A DNA stretch of 64,000 nucleotides from Massilia sp. Leaf139 (GTDB lineage Bacteria > Pseudomonadota > Gammaproteobacteria > Burkholderiales > Burkholderiaceae_D), in assembly GCF_001424165.1 (NCBI RefSeq), contig NZ_LMOJ01000026.1:124001-188000 (forward strand), read 5' to 3'. The position numbers and the translations under genes were made by a program. The notes below the pieces were generated by a model. It was not told the origin of the DNA, did no database searches, and was given only the letters and a program-made list of their open reading frames with translations. Positions 28,602-37,460 of the stretch are shown one piece after another (positions within the stretch are counted from its first letter, which is position 1; each line of letters opens with the position of its first letter).

Positions 28602-30923
28602 ATGATGAATAATACGAGCCCGAACAGCCAACCCCGCCCACTCGAACTCTGGGGCGGTCTCGAATGCACGGTCAACAGAGTGCAGGACGAGTACTTCAGC
28701 CAGTTGGATCGCAACGGCCACGCCCTGCGCAACTGCGACATCGGGCGCTTCGCAGCCACCGGCATCCGCGCCATCCGCTACCCGATCCTGTGGGAGCGCA
28801 CCGCGCCCGAGGGCATCGACAAGGCCGACTGGAGCTGGCCGGACGAACGCCTGCCCGCCCTGCGCGACGCTGGCGTCACCCCCATCGCCGGCCTGATCCA
28901 CCACGGCAGCGGCCCGCGCGACACCAGCCTGCTCGACCCCGCATTCCCTGAACGCCTGGCCGAATATGCCGGCGCGGTCGCAAACCGCTACCCTTGGCTC
29001 GAGTACTACACCCCCGTCAACGAACCCTGCACCACCGCGCGCTTCGCGGGCCTGTACGGCGTCTGGTACCCGCATGCGCGCGACGACAAAAGCTTCATCC
29101 AGGCCCTGCTGGTTCAGTGCAAGGCCGTGGTGCTGTGCATGCGCGCCATCCGCGCCGTCAACCCGAACGCCAAGCTGGTACAGACGGACGATCTCGGCAA
29201 GACCTACAGCACGCCCGAGCTGGCGGAAGTCGCCGAGTTCTACAACGAGCGCCGCTGGCTGGCATGGGATCTGCTGTGCGGCACCGTCGGCCCCGAACAC
29301 AAGCTGTGGAACTACCTCACCGGCACCGGCGTCGACGAAGCCGAGCTGCTCTGGTTCCGCGACAACACCTGCCCGCCGGACGTCATCGGGGTGAACTATT
29401 ACGTCACCAGCGAGCGCTGGCTGGATCACCGTCCGGAGCGCTATCCGCAGCACCACCGCGGCGTGGCCGACGGCATTCCCTGCGCCGACATCGAAGCTTC
29501 GCGCGCGCTGGCCACGCCGACGGCCGGCATCGGGCCCCTGCTCACCGAAACCTGGGAGCGCTACCGCCTGCCGATCGCGATCACCGAAGCCCACATCGAC
29601 GCCAACCGCGAAGACCAGCTGCGCTGGCTGCTCGAGATCTGGCAGGCGGCGCAGGCCGCGCGCGCCAACGGCGTCGACCTGCGCGCCGTCACGGTCTGGT
29701 CGCTGCTGGGCTCCTTCGACTGGAACAGCCTCGTCACCCGCAACAATGGCTATTACGAGCCGGGCCCCTTCGACGTGCGCTCGCCCATGCCGCGCCCGAC
29801 CGCGCTGGCCGCGATGATGCGCGAACTCTCCGGCGGGCAGCCGCTGTCGCACCCGGTGCTGCACGGCCCGGGCTGGTGGCGCCGTCCGGGACGCTTCCTG
29901 TGCACGCCGGTCGCCACCCCGGCCGCGCTCACGTCGATCGCCTCCGACGGCCAGCGCCTGATCGGCCGCAACCCGGCGCCGATCCTGATCACGGGCGCCA
30001 CCGGCACCCTGGGCCGGGCGTTTGCCCGCCTCTGCCAGAAGCGCCACCTGGCCTATAAACTGCTGTCGCGCCACGACATGGACATCGCCGACCCGGCCTC
30101 GGTCGAACGGGCACTCTCCCACTACAATCCCTGGGCCGTGATCAACACCAGCGGCTATGTGCGCGTGGACGACGCCGAAAGCGACATCGAGCGCTGCATG
30201 CGCGACAACGCCGGCGGCGCCGCCACCCTGGCCGAAGCCTGCGCCCGTCATGGCGTCCATCTCACCACCTTCTCGAGCGACCTGGTGTTCGACGGCCGCA
30301 AAGAGCGTCCGTATGTCGAGAGCGATCCGCTCACGCCGCTCAACGTCTATGGCCGCAGCAAGGCCGAATCCGAAGCGGCCGTGCTGGCGGCGCATCCGGG
30401 CGCCCTGGTCGTGCGCACCAGCGCCTTCTTCGGCCCCTGGGACAAGCACAATTTCGTGACGCTGGCGCTGAACGCGCTCGAACGCGGCGAGGAGTTCGTT
30501 GCCGCCGACGATATGACGGTCTCGCCGACCTATGTGCCGGATCTGGTGCATACCTGCCTCGATCTCGCCATCGACCGCGAAGCCGGGGTCTGGCACCTGA
30601 ACAATGCAGGGTCGGTCACCTGGTTCGAGCTGGCCCGGATGGCGGCGCAGAAGGCCGGCATCGATGCGTCCACCTTGGTAGCGCAGTCCGCGACCACGCT
30701 CGGCATGCCGGCGGCACGGCCAAGCTACAGCGTGCTGACCAGCGAACGCGGCGTGCTGTTGCCGACGCTGGAGAATGCGCTGGATCGCTACCTCGAGCTG
30801 CGCAATGTCGCCGATCCGGAGTACGACGAACTGGTCAAGACGGCCGAGACCCGCGTGCCGGCCGCCAGCGGCCATCGCCAGCAAGAGGAGACGCCGGCCG
30901 AAGCGGTGGCGGGCCAGGGCTGA
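28602..30923 (+). CDS. fusion: GH1-like glycosidase plus RmlD-type sugar-nucleotide reductase
   Basis: A 773-residue two-domain protein. Residues 10 to about 420 form a GH1-type barrel with TPVNEP (general acid/base Glu141) and AITEAH (nucleophile Glu329 in the place of the usual TENG). Residues 458-745 form an extended SDR resembling dTDP-4-dehydrorhamnose reductase: ITGATGTLG (465-471 core), NTSGYVRVDDAES, TFSSDLVFDG and YGRSK with catalytic Tyr/Lys. The last 30 residues are disordered. No signal peptide, so cytoplasmic. The coupling suggests work on a nucleotide- or glycoside-linked deoxysugar, but the substrate is unknown. Confidence 0.82.
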   Translation: MMNNTSPNSQPRPLELWGGLECTVNRVQDEYFSQLDRNGHALRNCDIGRFAATGIRAIRYPILWERTAPEGIDKADWSWPDERLPALRDAGVTPIAGLIHHGSGPRDTSLLDPAFPERLAEYAGAVANRYPWLEYYTPVNEPCTTARFAGLYGVWYPHARDDKSFIQALLVQCKAVVLCMRAIRAVNPNAKLVQTDDLGKTYSTPELAEVAEFYNERRWLAWDLLCGTVGPEHKLWNYLTGTGVDEAELLWFRDNTCPPDVIGVNYYVTSERWLDHRPERYPQHHRGVADGIPCADIEASRALATPTAGIGPLLTETWERYRLPIAITEAHIDANREDQLRWLLEIWQAAQAARANGVDLRAVTVWSLLGSFDWNSLVTRNNGYYEPGPFDVRSPMPRPTALAAMMRELSGGQPLSHPVLHGPGWWRRPGRFLCTPVATPAALTSIASDGQRLIGRNPAPILITGATGTLGRAFARLCQKRHLAYKLLSRHDMDIADPASVERALSHYNPWAVINTSGYVRVDDAESDIERCMRDNAGGAATLAEACARHGVHLTTFSSDLVFDGRKERPYVESDPLTPLNVYGRSKAESEAAVLAAHPGALVVRTSAFFGPWDKHNFVTLALNALERGEEFVAADDMTVSPTYVPDLVHTCLDLAIDREAGVWHLNNAGSVTWFELARMAAQKAGIDASTLVAQSATTLGMPAARPSYSVLTSERGVLLPTLENALDRYLELRNVADPEYDELVKTAETRVPAASGHRQQEETPAEAVAGQG

Positions 30924-30936
30924 CCGTGCGACCCGA

Positions 30937-30982
30937 CGCGGCGCGATGAGGCGGCACCGTGTGCACGCCTCATCGCGCCGCG
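30937..30982. terminator. 17-bp perfect inverted repeat between convergent genes
   Basis: CGCGGCGCGATGAGGCG (30937-30953) is perfectly complementary to 30966-30982, with a 12-nt loop. It lies just past the fusion gene's stop and includes the last codons and TGA of the minus-strand membrane protein. There is no U-tract; it may protect both transcript ends. Confidence 0.5.
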
Positions 30983-31581
30983 TAGGTCTCCTTGTAGGCC
31001 TGCGGCACCTCGTAGGGCGCCAATCCTCCCATCAGCGCCGCCAGCACCAGGCTGGCAAGCAACACACCCATCCCCAACGGCAGGGCCACGATCAGTGCCC
31101 GCCCCGGCGGCGCCGCCCGCCGCGCCAGCGCGCAGCCCAGGTGCGCGAACACCGCCGCCAGCGCCAGAAAATAATAGGGTACGAAAAACAGCTGATACGG
31201 CCAGACCTGCAGCCCGGCGGCCGCGAAGTGGACGTTGGTGTCCAGATCCAGCACGGCGCGCCCGGCCAGCACGGCCGTCACGTGAATCAGCAGGAACAGC
31301 GCCAGGTAGGCGCCGGACAGGGCCTGCAGCCAGGCGAGCCAGCCGGGCCGTCCCCGCCACCCGGCGTGCAGCAGCCACAGGCCGCTGCCCGCCTGCCCCA
31401 TCACGCACAGCAGCAGGAGCGCTTCCAGCAGCGGCTGGCGGTAGACGGCGCGCGCCGCCTCCATGAAGCGCAGGTGCGCCCCGATGCCGCCGATGGCCGC
31501 CGCATGGTTCACTACATGCAGCAGCACGAACAGCGTCACGACGATGGCGCAGCGCCGGTGCAGCGTACGCACGGTCCTCAT
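30970..31581 (-). CDS. five-helix membrane protein coupled to a P450 (possible heme-b anchor)
   Basis: A 203-residue integral membrane protein with about five helices. Histidines lie in or near helices (TLFVLLHVVNHAAA, LFLLIHVTAV, VFAHLGCA), a pattern reminiscent of the SdhC/FrdC or cytochrome-b-type anchors. The ATG overlaps the P450 stop (ATGA), so it is translated with it. Plausible roles are electron delivery to, or membrane anchoring of, the P450; both are inferred. No close family was recognised. Confidence 0.65.
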   Translation of the reverse strand: MRTVRTLHRRCAIVVTLFVLLHVVNHAAAIGGIGAHLRFMEAARAVYRQPLLEALLLLCVMGQAGSGLWLLHAGWRGRPGWLAWLQALSGAYLALFLLIHVTAVLAGRAVLDLDTNVHFAAAGLQVWPYQLFFVPYYFLALAAVFAHLGCALARRAAPPGRALIVALPLGMGVLLASLVLAALMGGLAPYEVPQAYKETYAAR

Positions 31582-32999
31582 GCAGGCCTCCGGGTCAGCT
31601 GCAAATGCAGAGGCGTGCGCGGGCGCAGCGTGATGTTCATCTCCGGTTCCGGCGGCGCCATCCCGGGCGGCACGGCCACCACGAAGCGCTGCAGGAACAT
31701 CGCCGCGACCGTCGTCATCTCGGCCAGCGCCAGGTGCTGGCCCATGCACACGCGCGGCCCGGCGCCGAAGGGCATGAAGGCGCCGCGCTCGATGGCCGGT
31801 GCGCCGTCGGCGAAGCGCTCCGGACGGAAGGCCTGCGGATCGGGGAACCAGCGCGCGTCGCGCTGCATCAGGCCGAGCGGCACCGTGAACATGGTGCGGG
31901 CCGGGAACCGCCAGCCGCCCAGCACGACCGGCTGGCGCGCGCGGCGCGTCAGCAGCACCGGCGCGGCCGGATACAGGCGCAGGGTTTCCTGCAGCGTGCG
32001 CGCCAGACAGCCGAGCGCGGGCAGATCCTGCGCGCCCGGCGCCCTGCCCTGCAAGACGGCGTCGACCTCCGCGCGCGCCGCTGCCTGCGCCTGCGGATCG
32101 GCGGCCATGCACCAGGCCCACCAGGTGAGTGTCGCGGCCGCCGTCTCGTGGCCGGCCAGGAACGCCGTCATGCATTCGTCGCGCACCGCCTGCAAGGGCC
32201 AGTCGGCGGGATGGTCGAGGTGGAGCGTCAGCAGCCGGGTCAGCAGATCCGCCGGCCACTCGGGACGCGCCAGCGCCAGGCGCGCCGCCAGATGGCGTTC
32301 GATCAGGCTGCGCAGCACGGCCATCGCGCGGCGCTTGCCGCGCTTCCACGGCATCGCATCGGGCCAGCTCGCGGGCCAGTACATCTCCGCATTGCCGGCG
32401 ACGGAGACGGCGTGCACGGCGCGTTCGGCCTGGCGCGCGTCGGCGTCGATTTCGCTGGCAAACAGCATGCGCAGGATGACGTCCATGCCGAGCGAAGTGA
32501 ACGCGCTCTCGATCGGCCAGGGCGCGCCGCCGTCCTGCCAACTCTCGAACGCCTTGCCGGCCGCGGCGCCGATCACGGGCACGAAGGAGTGCACGGCCTT
32601 GGGCGCAAAGGCCGGCTGCAGGGCCTGGCGCTTGGCGCGCCAGGCGCCGCCCTCGGCCGTCAGCACGCTGTGCCCGTGCAGCTGCGACATCACGGCGATG
32701 CCGCGCTCCCAGCGATCCAGCGCCTCGTGCTGCCCGACCAGCAGTTCGCGCACCAGGCCGGGATCGGTGACGATCACCTGGTGTTCCGGCCAGATGCGCA
32801 GGTGGACGATGTCGCCATACTCCTCGCGCCATGCCTGCAGCGCGCCGGGCAGGTCGCGCGACATGCGCAGCAGCAGGCTCCAGCCCGTCAGGCCGGGCGG
32901 CGGCCCCGGCGGCCAGCTGCCGGGCGGGTGGGAAGGCCGCGCCGCGGCATCGGAGGCCGCGGCGTGGAAGGGGCAGGCGGAGGTCGAGGTAGGTTTCAT
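31578..32999 (-). CDS. cytochrome P450
   Basis: A 473-residue P450. The I helix carries AGHETAAATLTWWAW (proton-relay acidic residue and Thr), the K helix ETLRLYP (ExxR), the meander FRPERF, and the heme loop FGAGPRVCMG with thiolate Cys. There is no membrane anchor helix, so it is soluble. The start ATG 32999 is the first plausible one; the frame continues upstream across the divergent AraC gene and is not coding there. It forms a two-gene unit with the membrane protein and is divergent from an AraC regulator that may control it. Substrate unknown. Confidence 0.92.
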   Translation of the reverse strand: MKPTSTSACPFHAAASDAAARPSHPPGSWPPGPPPGLTGWSLLLRMSRDLPGALQAWREEYGDIVHLRIWPEHQVIVTDPGLVRELLVGQHEALDRWERGIAVMSQLHGHSVLTAEGGAWRAKRQALQPAFAPKAVHSFVPVIGAAAGKAFESWQDGGAPWPIESAFTSLGMDVILRMLFASEIDADARQAERAVHAVSVAGNAEMYWPASWPDAMPWKRGKRRAMAVLRSLIERHLAARLALARPEWPADLLTRLLTLHLDHPADWPLQAVRDECMTAFLAGHETAAATLTWWAWCMAADPQAQAAARAEVDAVLQGRAPGAQDLPALGCLARTLQETLRLYPAAPVLLTRRARQPVVLGGWRFPARTMFTVPLGLMQRDARWFPDPQAFRPERFADGAPAIERGAFMPFGAGPRVCMGQHLALAEMTTVAAMFLQRFVVAVPPGMAPPEPEMNITLRPRTPLHLQLTRRPA

Positions 33000-33070
33000 A
33001 TGTCCAGTGTCCGCCGCTTCGCCGCGCCGGTCTTGTACGCAAACGACATGACAATTTGACAGTACTTCCT

Positions 33071-33079
33071 TGCTATACT
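33071..33079 (+). promoter_or_regulatory. extended -10 just upstream of the AraC gene
   Basis: TGCTATACT ends 8 bp before ATG 33088, so a transcript starting about 7 bp downstream would have almost no leader. The nearby TTGACA at 33056 is only 12 bp from the -10 and cannot act as its -35. Confidence 0.35.
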
Positions 33080-33087
33080 CGGCGTTC

Positions 33088-34032
33088 ATGGACTCCGGAC
33101 TTCCCACTTCGCTCCCCTGCCCGGCGCCGCTCGCGCGCGCGCCCTGCGCCCCGCGCGCACGCGGCGCTACCCATGAATGGCTGCGCCTGGCCCCGCCCGC
33201 GCTGCACGGCGCGCTCGTCGCCCTGGTCGGGCGCGACACGCGCCACCTGTCCCTTGACGATGCCCAGCGCCTCTCACACTTCCCCGCCTCGCCGCTGGTG
33301 ACGCTGTCCTGGTTCCGCGACGCCGACGTCGGCCTGGTCGCGCGCGGCTCGGACGGTCCGCGCTGGCAGCCCTTCGGCGCGCGGGTGATGGTCTCCGGCA
33401 CCTGGTCGCATCCTGCGGTCAGCTGGGCGCCCACCACCGGCTGCGGTTACATCGCCTGCTTCAATGCCGACGCGGCCCAGGCGCTGTTCGGGCTCGACCT
33501 GGCCGCGATCCAGGATCGCTTCGTTCCTGTTGAAAGCGCGATCAGCCCGGCGCTTGCGCCACATTTCGCAGCCTTGTGGGAAGCGCTGTCTGCTACCGCC
33601 GACGCCGAGCTGCTGCCGCTGCTGGAAGCCCACCTCACGCGGCGCTGGCAGGCTTTGCAAGGGCGCGATTCGGACGGCGCATCGCTGCGCCAGCTCGGGC
33701 GCCACTGGGTCGAGCGCCTGGCCTTCCAGGCCAGCCAATGGGCGCGCGTGCACAGCCCGCGCCACGTCGAGCGCCGCATCAAGTCCTTCAGCGGCCGCTC
33801 GCTGCGCGAGTGGAACAGCCTGGTGCGCACCGAGGGCCTGTTCTTCGCCGCGCGCGAGCGCTTCGACGCCGGCCTGCCCTTCGACTGGGCGGCGCTGGCG
33901 CAGGACGAAGGTTTTACCGACCAGGCCCACATGATCCGCACCGTGAAACGCATCACCGGCTTTTCGCCGACCGAATTCGCCGACCGCTTCGCCGCCGACG
34001 AATCGTTCTGGATGTACCGGCTCTGGGTCTGA
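33088..34032 (+). CDS. AraC-family transcriptional regulator
   Basis: A 314-residue regulator. The C-terminal 100 residues form the AraC double helix-turn-helix: RHVERRIKSFSGRSLREWN, then FDWAALAQDEGFTDQAHMIR and VKRITGFSPTEFADRF. The N-terminal part is a ligand-sensing domain of the DUF6597-like type and has GCGYIACFNADAAQALFG. It is divergent from the P450 operon with an 88-bp gap, which suggests control of that operon. A TTG at 33070 would start inside the promoter and is disfavoured. Confidence 0.88.
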   Translation: MDSGLPTSLPCPAPLARAPCAPRARGATHEWLRLAPPALHGALVALVGRDTRHLSLDDAQRLSHFPASPLVTLSWFRDADVGLVARGSDGPRWQPFGARVMVSGTWSHPAVSWAPTTGCGYIACFNADAAQALFGLDLAAIQDRFVPVESAISPALAPHFAALWEALSATADAELLPLLEAHLTRRWQALQGRDSDGASLRQLGRHWVERLAFQASQWARVHSPRHVERRIKSFSGRSLREWNSLVRTEGLFFAARERFDAGLPFDWAALAQDEGFTDQAHMIRTVKRITGFSPTEFADRFAADESFWMYRLWV

Positions 34033-34071
34033 GCCGCCACCGTTCCATCACCACTGCAAAGGCTTCTACCC

Positions 34072-35850
34072 GTGCAAGAGCAACACGCTTTCCCGTTTTT
34101 CCGGGAAATCATCCTTTTCCTGATCCTCGCCGGCATCCTCATCCCCACCCTGCAGCGCCTGCGCATCAACCAGGTGCTCGGCTTCCTGGCGGCGGGCGTG
34201 GTGGTCGGCCCCTTCGGCCTGGGCCTGTTCGCCGGCGAGATTCCCTGGCTGGCCTGGTTCACCTTCCCGAGCGGCCAGGGCGTGGCGATGCTGGCGGAGA
34301 TCGGCGTGCTGTTCCTGATGTTCATGATCGGGCTGGAGCTGTCGGCCGCGCGCCTGTGGGCGATGCGCGCCTGGGTGTTCGGCGCCGGCACGCTCCAGGT
34401 GGCGGCCAGCGCCGCCCTGATCGGCGGCGCCCTCGTGCTGCTGGGGCAGCCCTTCGCCACCGCCGCCATCCTCGGCCTGGTGCTTTCGCTGTCGTCGACC
34501 GCGGTCGTGATGCAGCTGATGAGCGAGCAAAACAGCACCGGCAGCCGCCTCGGCCAGGCGGCCTTCGCGATCCTGATGCTGCAGGATCTGGCGGTGGTAC
34601 CGATCCTGGTGGTGATCGGCGTGCTGGCGCGCGGCGGCGGCGACGATGCCACGACCCTGGTCTTCCTCGCCCTGGCGAAGGCGGGCGGCGCCATCGCCCT
34701 CATCTACGTCGCCGGCCGGCGCGTGATCCATCCTTTGTTCAAGGCCTTCGCGCGCCACCGCCAGCCGGACGTGTTCATGGCGCTGATCCTGCTCAGCACC
34801 TTCGGCATTGCGGGCCTGTCGGCGGCGGCCGGCCTGTCGATGGCGCTGGGCGCGCTGATCGCCGGCCTGCTGCTGGCCGAGACCGAGTTCCGGCACGAGG
34901 TCGAGCTGATGGTCGAGCCCTTCAAGGGCCTGCTCATGGGCCTGTTCTTCATGACGGTCGGGATGGGCATGGACACGCGCCTGATCGCCGCCGCGCCGCT
35001 CGCGCTGGCGGCGGCCGTGTGCGCGCTGGTGCTGATCAAGGCAAGCGTGGTGACGCTGCTGCTGCGCGCCGGGCGCCTGCCCTGGGGCCGCGCGGCCGAG
35101 GGCGGCCTGCTGCTGTCCCAGGGCGGCGAGTTCGCCTTCATCGTGCTCGGTTACGCCGTCACGACGAAGCTGCTCGACCCTGGCCTGGGCGCGCAGGTGA
35201 TGCTGGCCGTCGGCCTGTCGATGTTCATCACGCCGCTGCTGGCGCGGCTTGGACGGGCGATCGGCGACGGCGGCGACCGCCGCGTGCGCGAGCGCGCGGC
35301 CCAGCACGACGAGAGCGCGCTGGCTGCACGCAGCGGCCAGATCATCATTGCCGGCTTCGGCCGCGTCGGCCAGCAGCTGGCCAAGCTGCTCACCGCCCAG
35401 GGTATTCCCTTCATCGCCTTCGAGAACGACGCCACCCTGGTGTCGAAGCTGCATGCGCAGGGCATCCCGGTCTTTTTCGGCAATGCCGCGCGCCCCGAGC
35501 TGCTGCGCCTGGTGAATGCGGAGCAGGCGCCGGCCATCGTGCTCACGATGGACAATCCCGCCTCATCGCTGCAGGCCGTGCGCGGCATCCGCCGCGACTT
35601 TGCCGACGTGCCGCTGTTCGTGCGCTCGCGCGACGAGCGCCACGCGCGTTCGCTCAAGCGCGCCGGCGCCACGGTGGTGGTGCCCGAGACCCTGGAGGCG
35701 AGCCTGCAGCTGTCCGCCTTTGTCCTCGAATCGATGGGCCTGGACGAACGCACCGTGGACGACATCGTCGACCGCGAGCGCGACCTGTTCGCCGAACAGC
35801 TCAACGACGCCGGCCTGCGCGAGCCGGGCCACCGCACCGAGAGCGCTTAG
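34072..35850 (+). CDS. CPA2-family monovalent cation:proton antiporter (Kef-type) with RCK domain
   Basis: A 592-residue inner-membrane transporter. Residues 1-385 make up about 12 helices of the Na+/H+ exchanger fold (LGFLAAGVVVGPFGLGLFAG, LMFMIGLELSAARLW, LQDLAVVPILVV, SQGGEFAFIVLG). Residues 420-540 form a TrkA-N/RCK nucleotide-binding domain (IIIAGFGRVGQQLAKLL). It resembles KefB/KefC, and glutathione regulation is possible but unproven. GTG start at 34072 with AAAGG 9 bp upstream. Its TAG overlaps the opposing gene's TAA. Confidence 0.88.
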   Translation: MQEQHAFPFFREIILFLILAGILIPTLQRLRINQVLGFLAAGVVVGPFGLGLFAGEIPWLAWFTFPSGQGVAMLAEIGVLFLMFMIGLELSAARLWAMRAWVFGAGTLQVAASAALIGGALVLLGQPFATAAILGLVLSLSSTAVVMQLMSEQNSTGSRLGQAAFAILMLQDLAVVPILVVIGVLARGGGDDATTLVFLALAKAGGAIALIYVAGRRVIHPLFKAFARHRQPDVFMALILLSTFGIAGLSAAAGLSMALGALIAGLLLAETEFRHEVELMVEPFKGLLMGLFFMTVGMGMDTRLIAAAPLALAAAVCALVLIKASVVTLLLRAGRLPWGRAAEGGLLLSQGGEFAFIVLGYAVTTKLLDPGLGAQVMLAVGLSMFITPLLARLGRAIGDGGDRRVRERAAQHDESALAARSGQIIIAGFGRVGQQLAKLLTAQGIPFIAFENDATLVSKLHAQGIPVFFGNAARPELLRLVNAEQAPAIVLTMDNPASSLQAVRGIRRDFADVPLFVRSRDERHARSLKRAGATVVVPETLEASLQLSAFVLESMGLDERTVDDIVDRERDLFAEQLNDAGLREPGHRTESA

Positions 35851-37460
35851 GCGAGCGCCTTTTCCGCCGTGCGCCAGCCCCACCAGGACGCTTCCTCGAA
35901 CACCGAGAAGCCGGACAGGTCGGCATGCGCGAACAGGATCGGGCCGTCCAGTTCGCGCAGCGCGGCCAGGCCCGCATTCGCACGAAAGCCCGGCGCCGGG
36001 ATCGCCATCGCATGCGCACGCAGGGTGATGTCGACGCGCTCGACGCAGGGCGCCAGGCGCCAGCCATAGACCGTCTGCAGATCGGCGCCGGCCAGCGCCA
36101 GCAGCTCCTCTGGCCGCGCCTTCTGCATCCACGCGCGCGCCTCGGCCGGATTGCGGTCGGACAGCGCGACATAGGCCGTGAACACGCTGCGCTCGGCCGG
36201 CTGCACGCGGATGTCCTGGTGGGTCGAGACCACATAGCCCAGGCCCGGCTCGGACTGCACCACGTTGTCCCAGGCCAGCGGCAGGTCGCCGTGGGTTTCA
36301 TGTTCTTCGCGCGGCGCGGTCTTCATGACGAAGTTCGCCACCAACCAGGGCGCGTAAGCCGGCAGATCCCGCTTCGGATCGAAGCCGAAGCGCGCGATGC
36401 CCTCGACCACGCGCGCGGCGACGAACAGCGGCATCGCGCAGATCGCCTTCCTCGCCCTGACCAGGAAGGTGCGCGGCACGCCGTTCTCGAGCCGGAAGCA
36501 CAGCGCCTCGACGCCTTCCCCGCTCTGCCGCACCGATACTGCCGTGCCAGGACGCCGTTCGATGCCCGAACGCGCGGCGATGCTCGCGACCAGGGGCGCC
36601 AGGCCGCCGGGCCAGGTCAGCACGGCGGCATCCTCGGCATTGGCCGCGTGGCCGCTGCGGCCGGCAAAATAATGCAGGCCGGCCCAGGCGGAGATGCGCT
36701 CGTAGCGCGCGCCGTAGTCGTCGCGGCAGCAGTAGTTCAGATACCAGTGCAGGCCGGGCGAGCGGTAAGCTTCCCGATCGAGCCAGTCCTTGAAGCTGAT
36801 GCGGTCGAGCGCCGCGTACATGGGATCAAGCGAGGACAGCGCCGACGGGAACACGAACATGCGCCGCCCGTCGGCCCCGCGCTGCGCGCGCAGCCCTTCC
36901 ATCGCGGCGAAGAAGCGGCGCTGTTCGGCCAGGTCGGCCGGGGCAGCGCCCGGGATCATGCTGTCCTGCCAGCGCCCGCCGGCCAGCAGGCGCTCTTCCG
37001 GCGCGTGCACGAGAAAGCGTTCGTCATAGGTCGGCCGCGCGTCCAGGTGGCCGTGGGTGATGACGCCGGCGTCGTGCAGCATTGCGCGCAGGTGCGTGGC
37101 CTCCATCGAGGGCAGCGGCAGGTAGTGGGCGCCCGTCGGGCATTCCAGATCGCCATAGCGCGCACCGGCCGCGTTGCCGAAGGCTTCCGGGCCGTCGATC
37201 ATCAGGGCGCGCGCGCCCTCCTTCCCCAGCTTCCAGGCCGCGCTGACGCCGGCCACGCCCGAGCCGAGGATGAGGACGTCGGTCTCGAGCACCGTCGATG
37301 CTGCCGGCAGCGCGCCCCGGTCGCGCAGGAAGTGCCCCTCTGCGCGGCCCGGGTAGTGCAGGTGCGGTGCGATCTCCTGCCAGCGCGCGAAGCCGGCGGC
37401 GCCGCCCAGCGCGGCCAGGCCGGCGCCGCCGGCCGACACCAGGAAGGAACGGCGATCCAT
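35847..37460 (-). CDS. Tat-exported FAD-dependent oxidoreductase (amine-oxidase-like)
   Basis: A 537-residue flavoprotein. The N-terminus MDRRSFLVSAGGAGLAALGG is a twin-arginine signal. The Rossmann FAD motif is VLILGSGVAGVSAAWKLGKEG (GxGxxG plus downstream acid) at about 62-82. The C-terminal flavin-amine-oxidase feature is ILFAHADLSGFSVFEEA. The ATG overlaps the stop of the spermidine-synthase-like gene (ATGA). With SpeD and SpeE homologues in the locus, oxidation of a polyamine-like amine in the periplasm is a reasonable inference. The substrate is unproven. Confidence 0.8.
   Translation of the reverse strand: MDRRSFLVSAGGAGLAALGGAAGFARWQEIAPHLHYPGRAEGHFLRDRGALPAASTVLETDVLILGSGVAGVSAAWKLGKEGARALMIDGPEAFGNAAGARYGDLECPTGAHYLPLPSMEATHLRAMLHDAGVITHGHLDARPTYDERFLVHAPEERLLAGGRWQDSMIPGAAPADLAEQRRFFAAMEGLRAQRGADGRRMFVFPSALSSLDPMYAALDRISFKDWLDREAYRSPGLHWYLNYCCRDDYGARYERISAWAGLHYFAGRSGHAANAEDAAVLTWPGGLAPLVASIAARSGIERRPGTAVSVRQSGEGVEALCFRLENGVPRTFLVRARKAICAMPLFVAARVVEGIARFGFDPKRDLPAYAPWLVANFVMKTAPREEHETHGDLPLAWDNVVQSEPGLGYVVSTHQDIRVQPAERSVFTAYVALSDRNPAEARAWMQKARPEELLALAGADLQTVYGWRLAPCVERVDITLRAHAMAIPAPGFRANAGLAALRELDGPILFAHADLSGFSVFEEASWWGWRTAEKALA

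Noticed and set aside
33056..33061. TTGACA as -35 for the AraC gene
   Set aside because: Only 12 bp separate it from TATACT, too short for a sigma-70 promoter.
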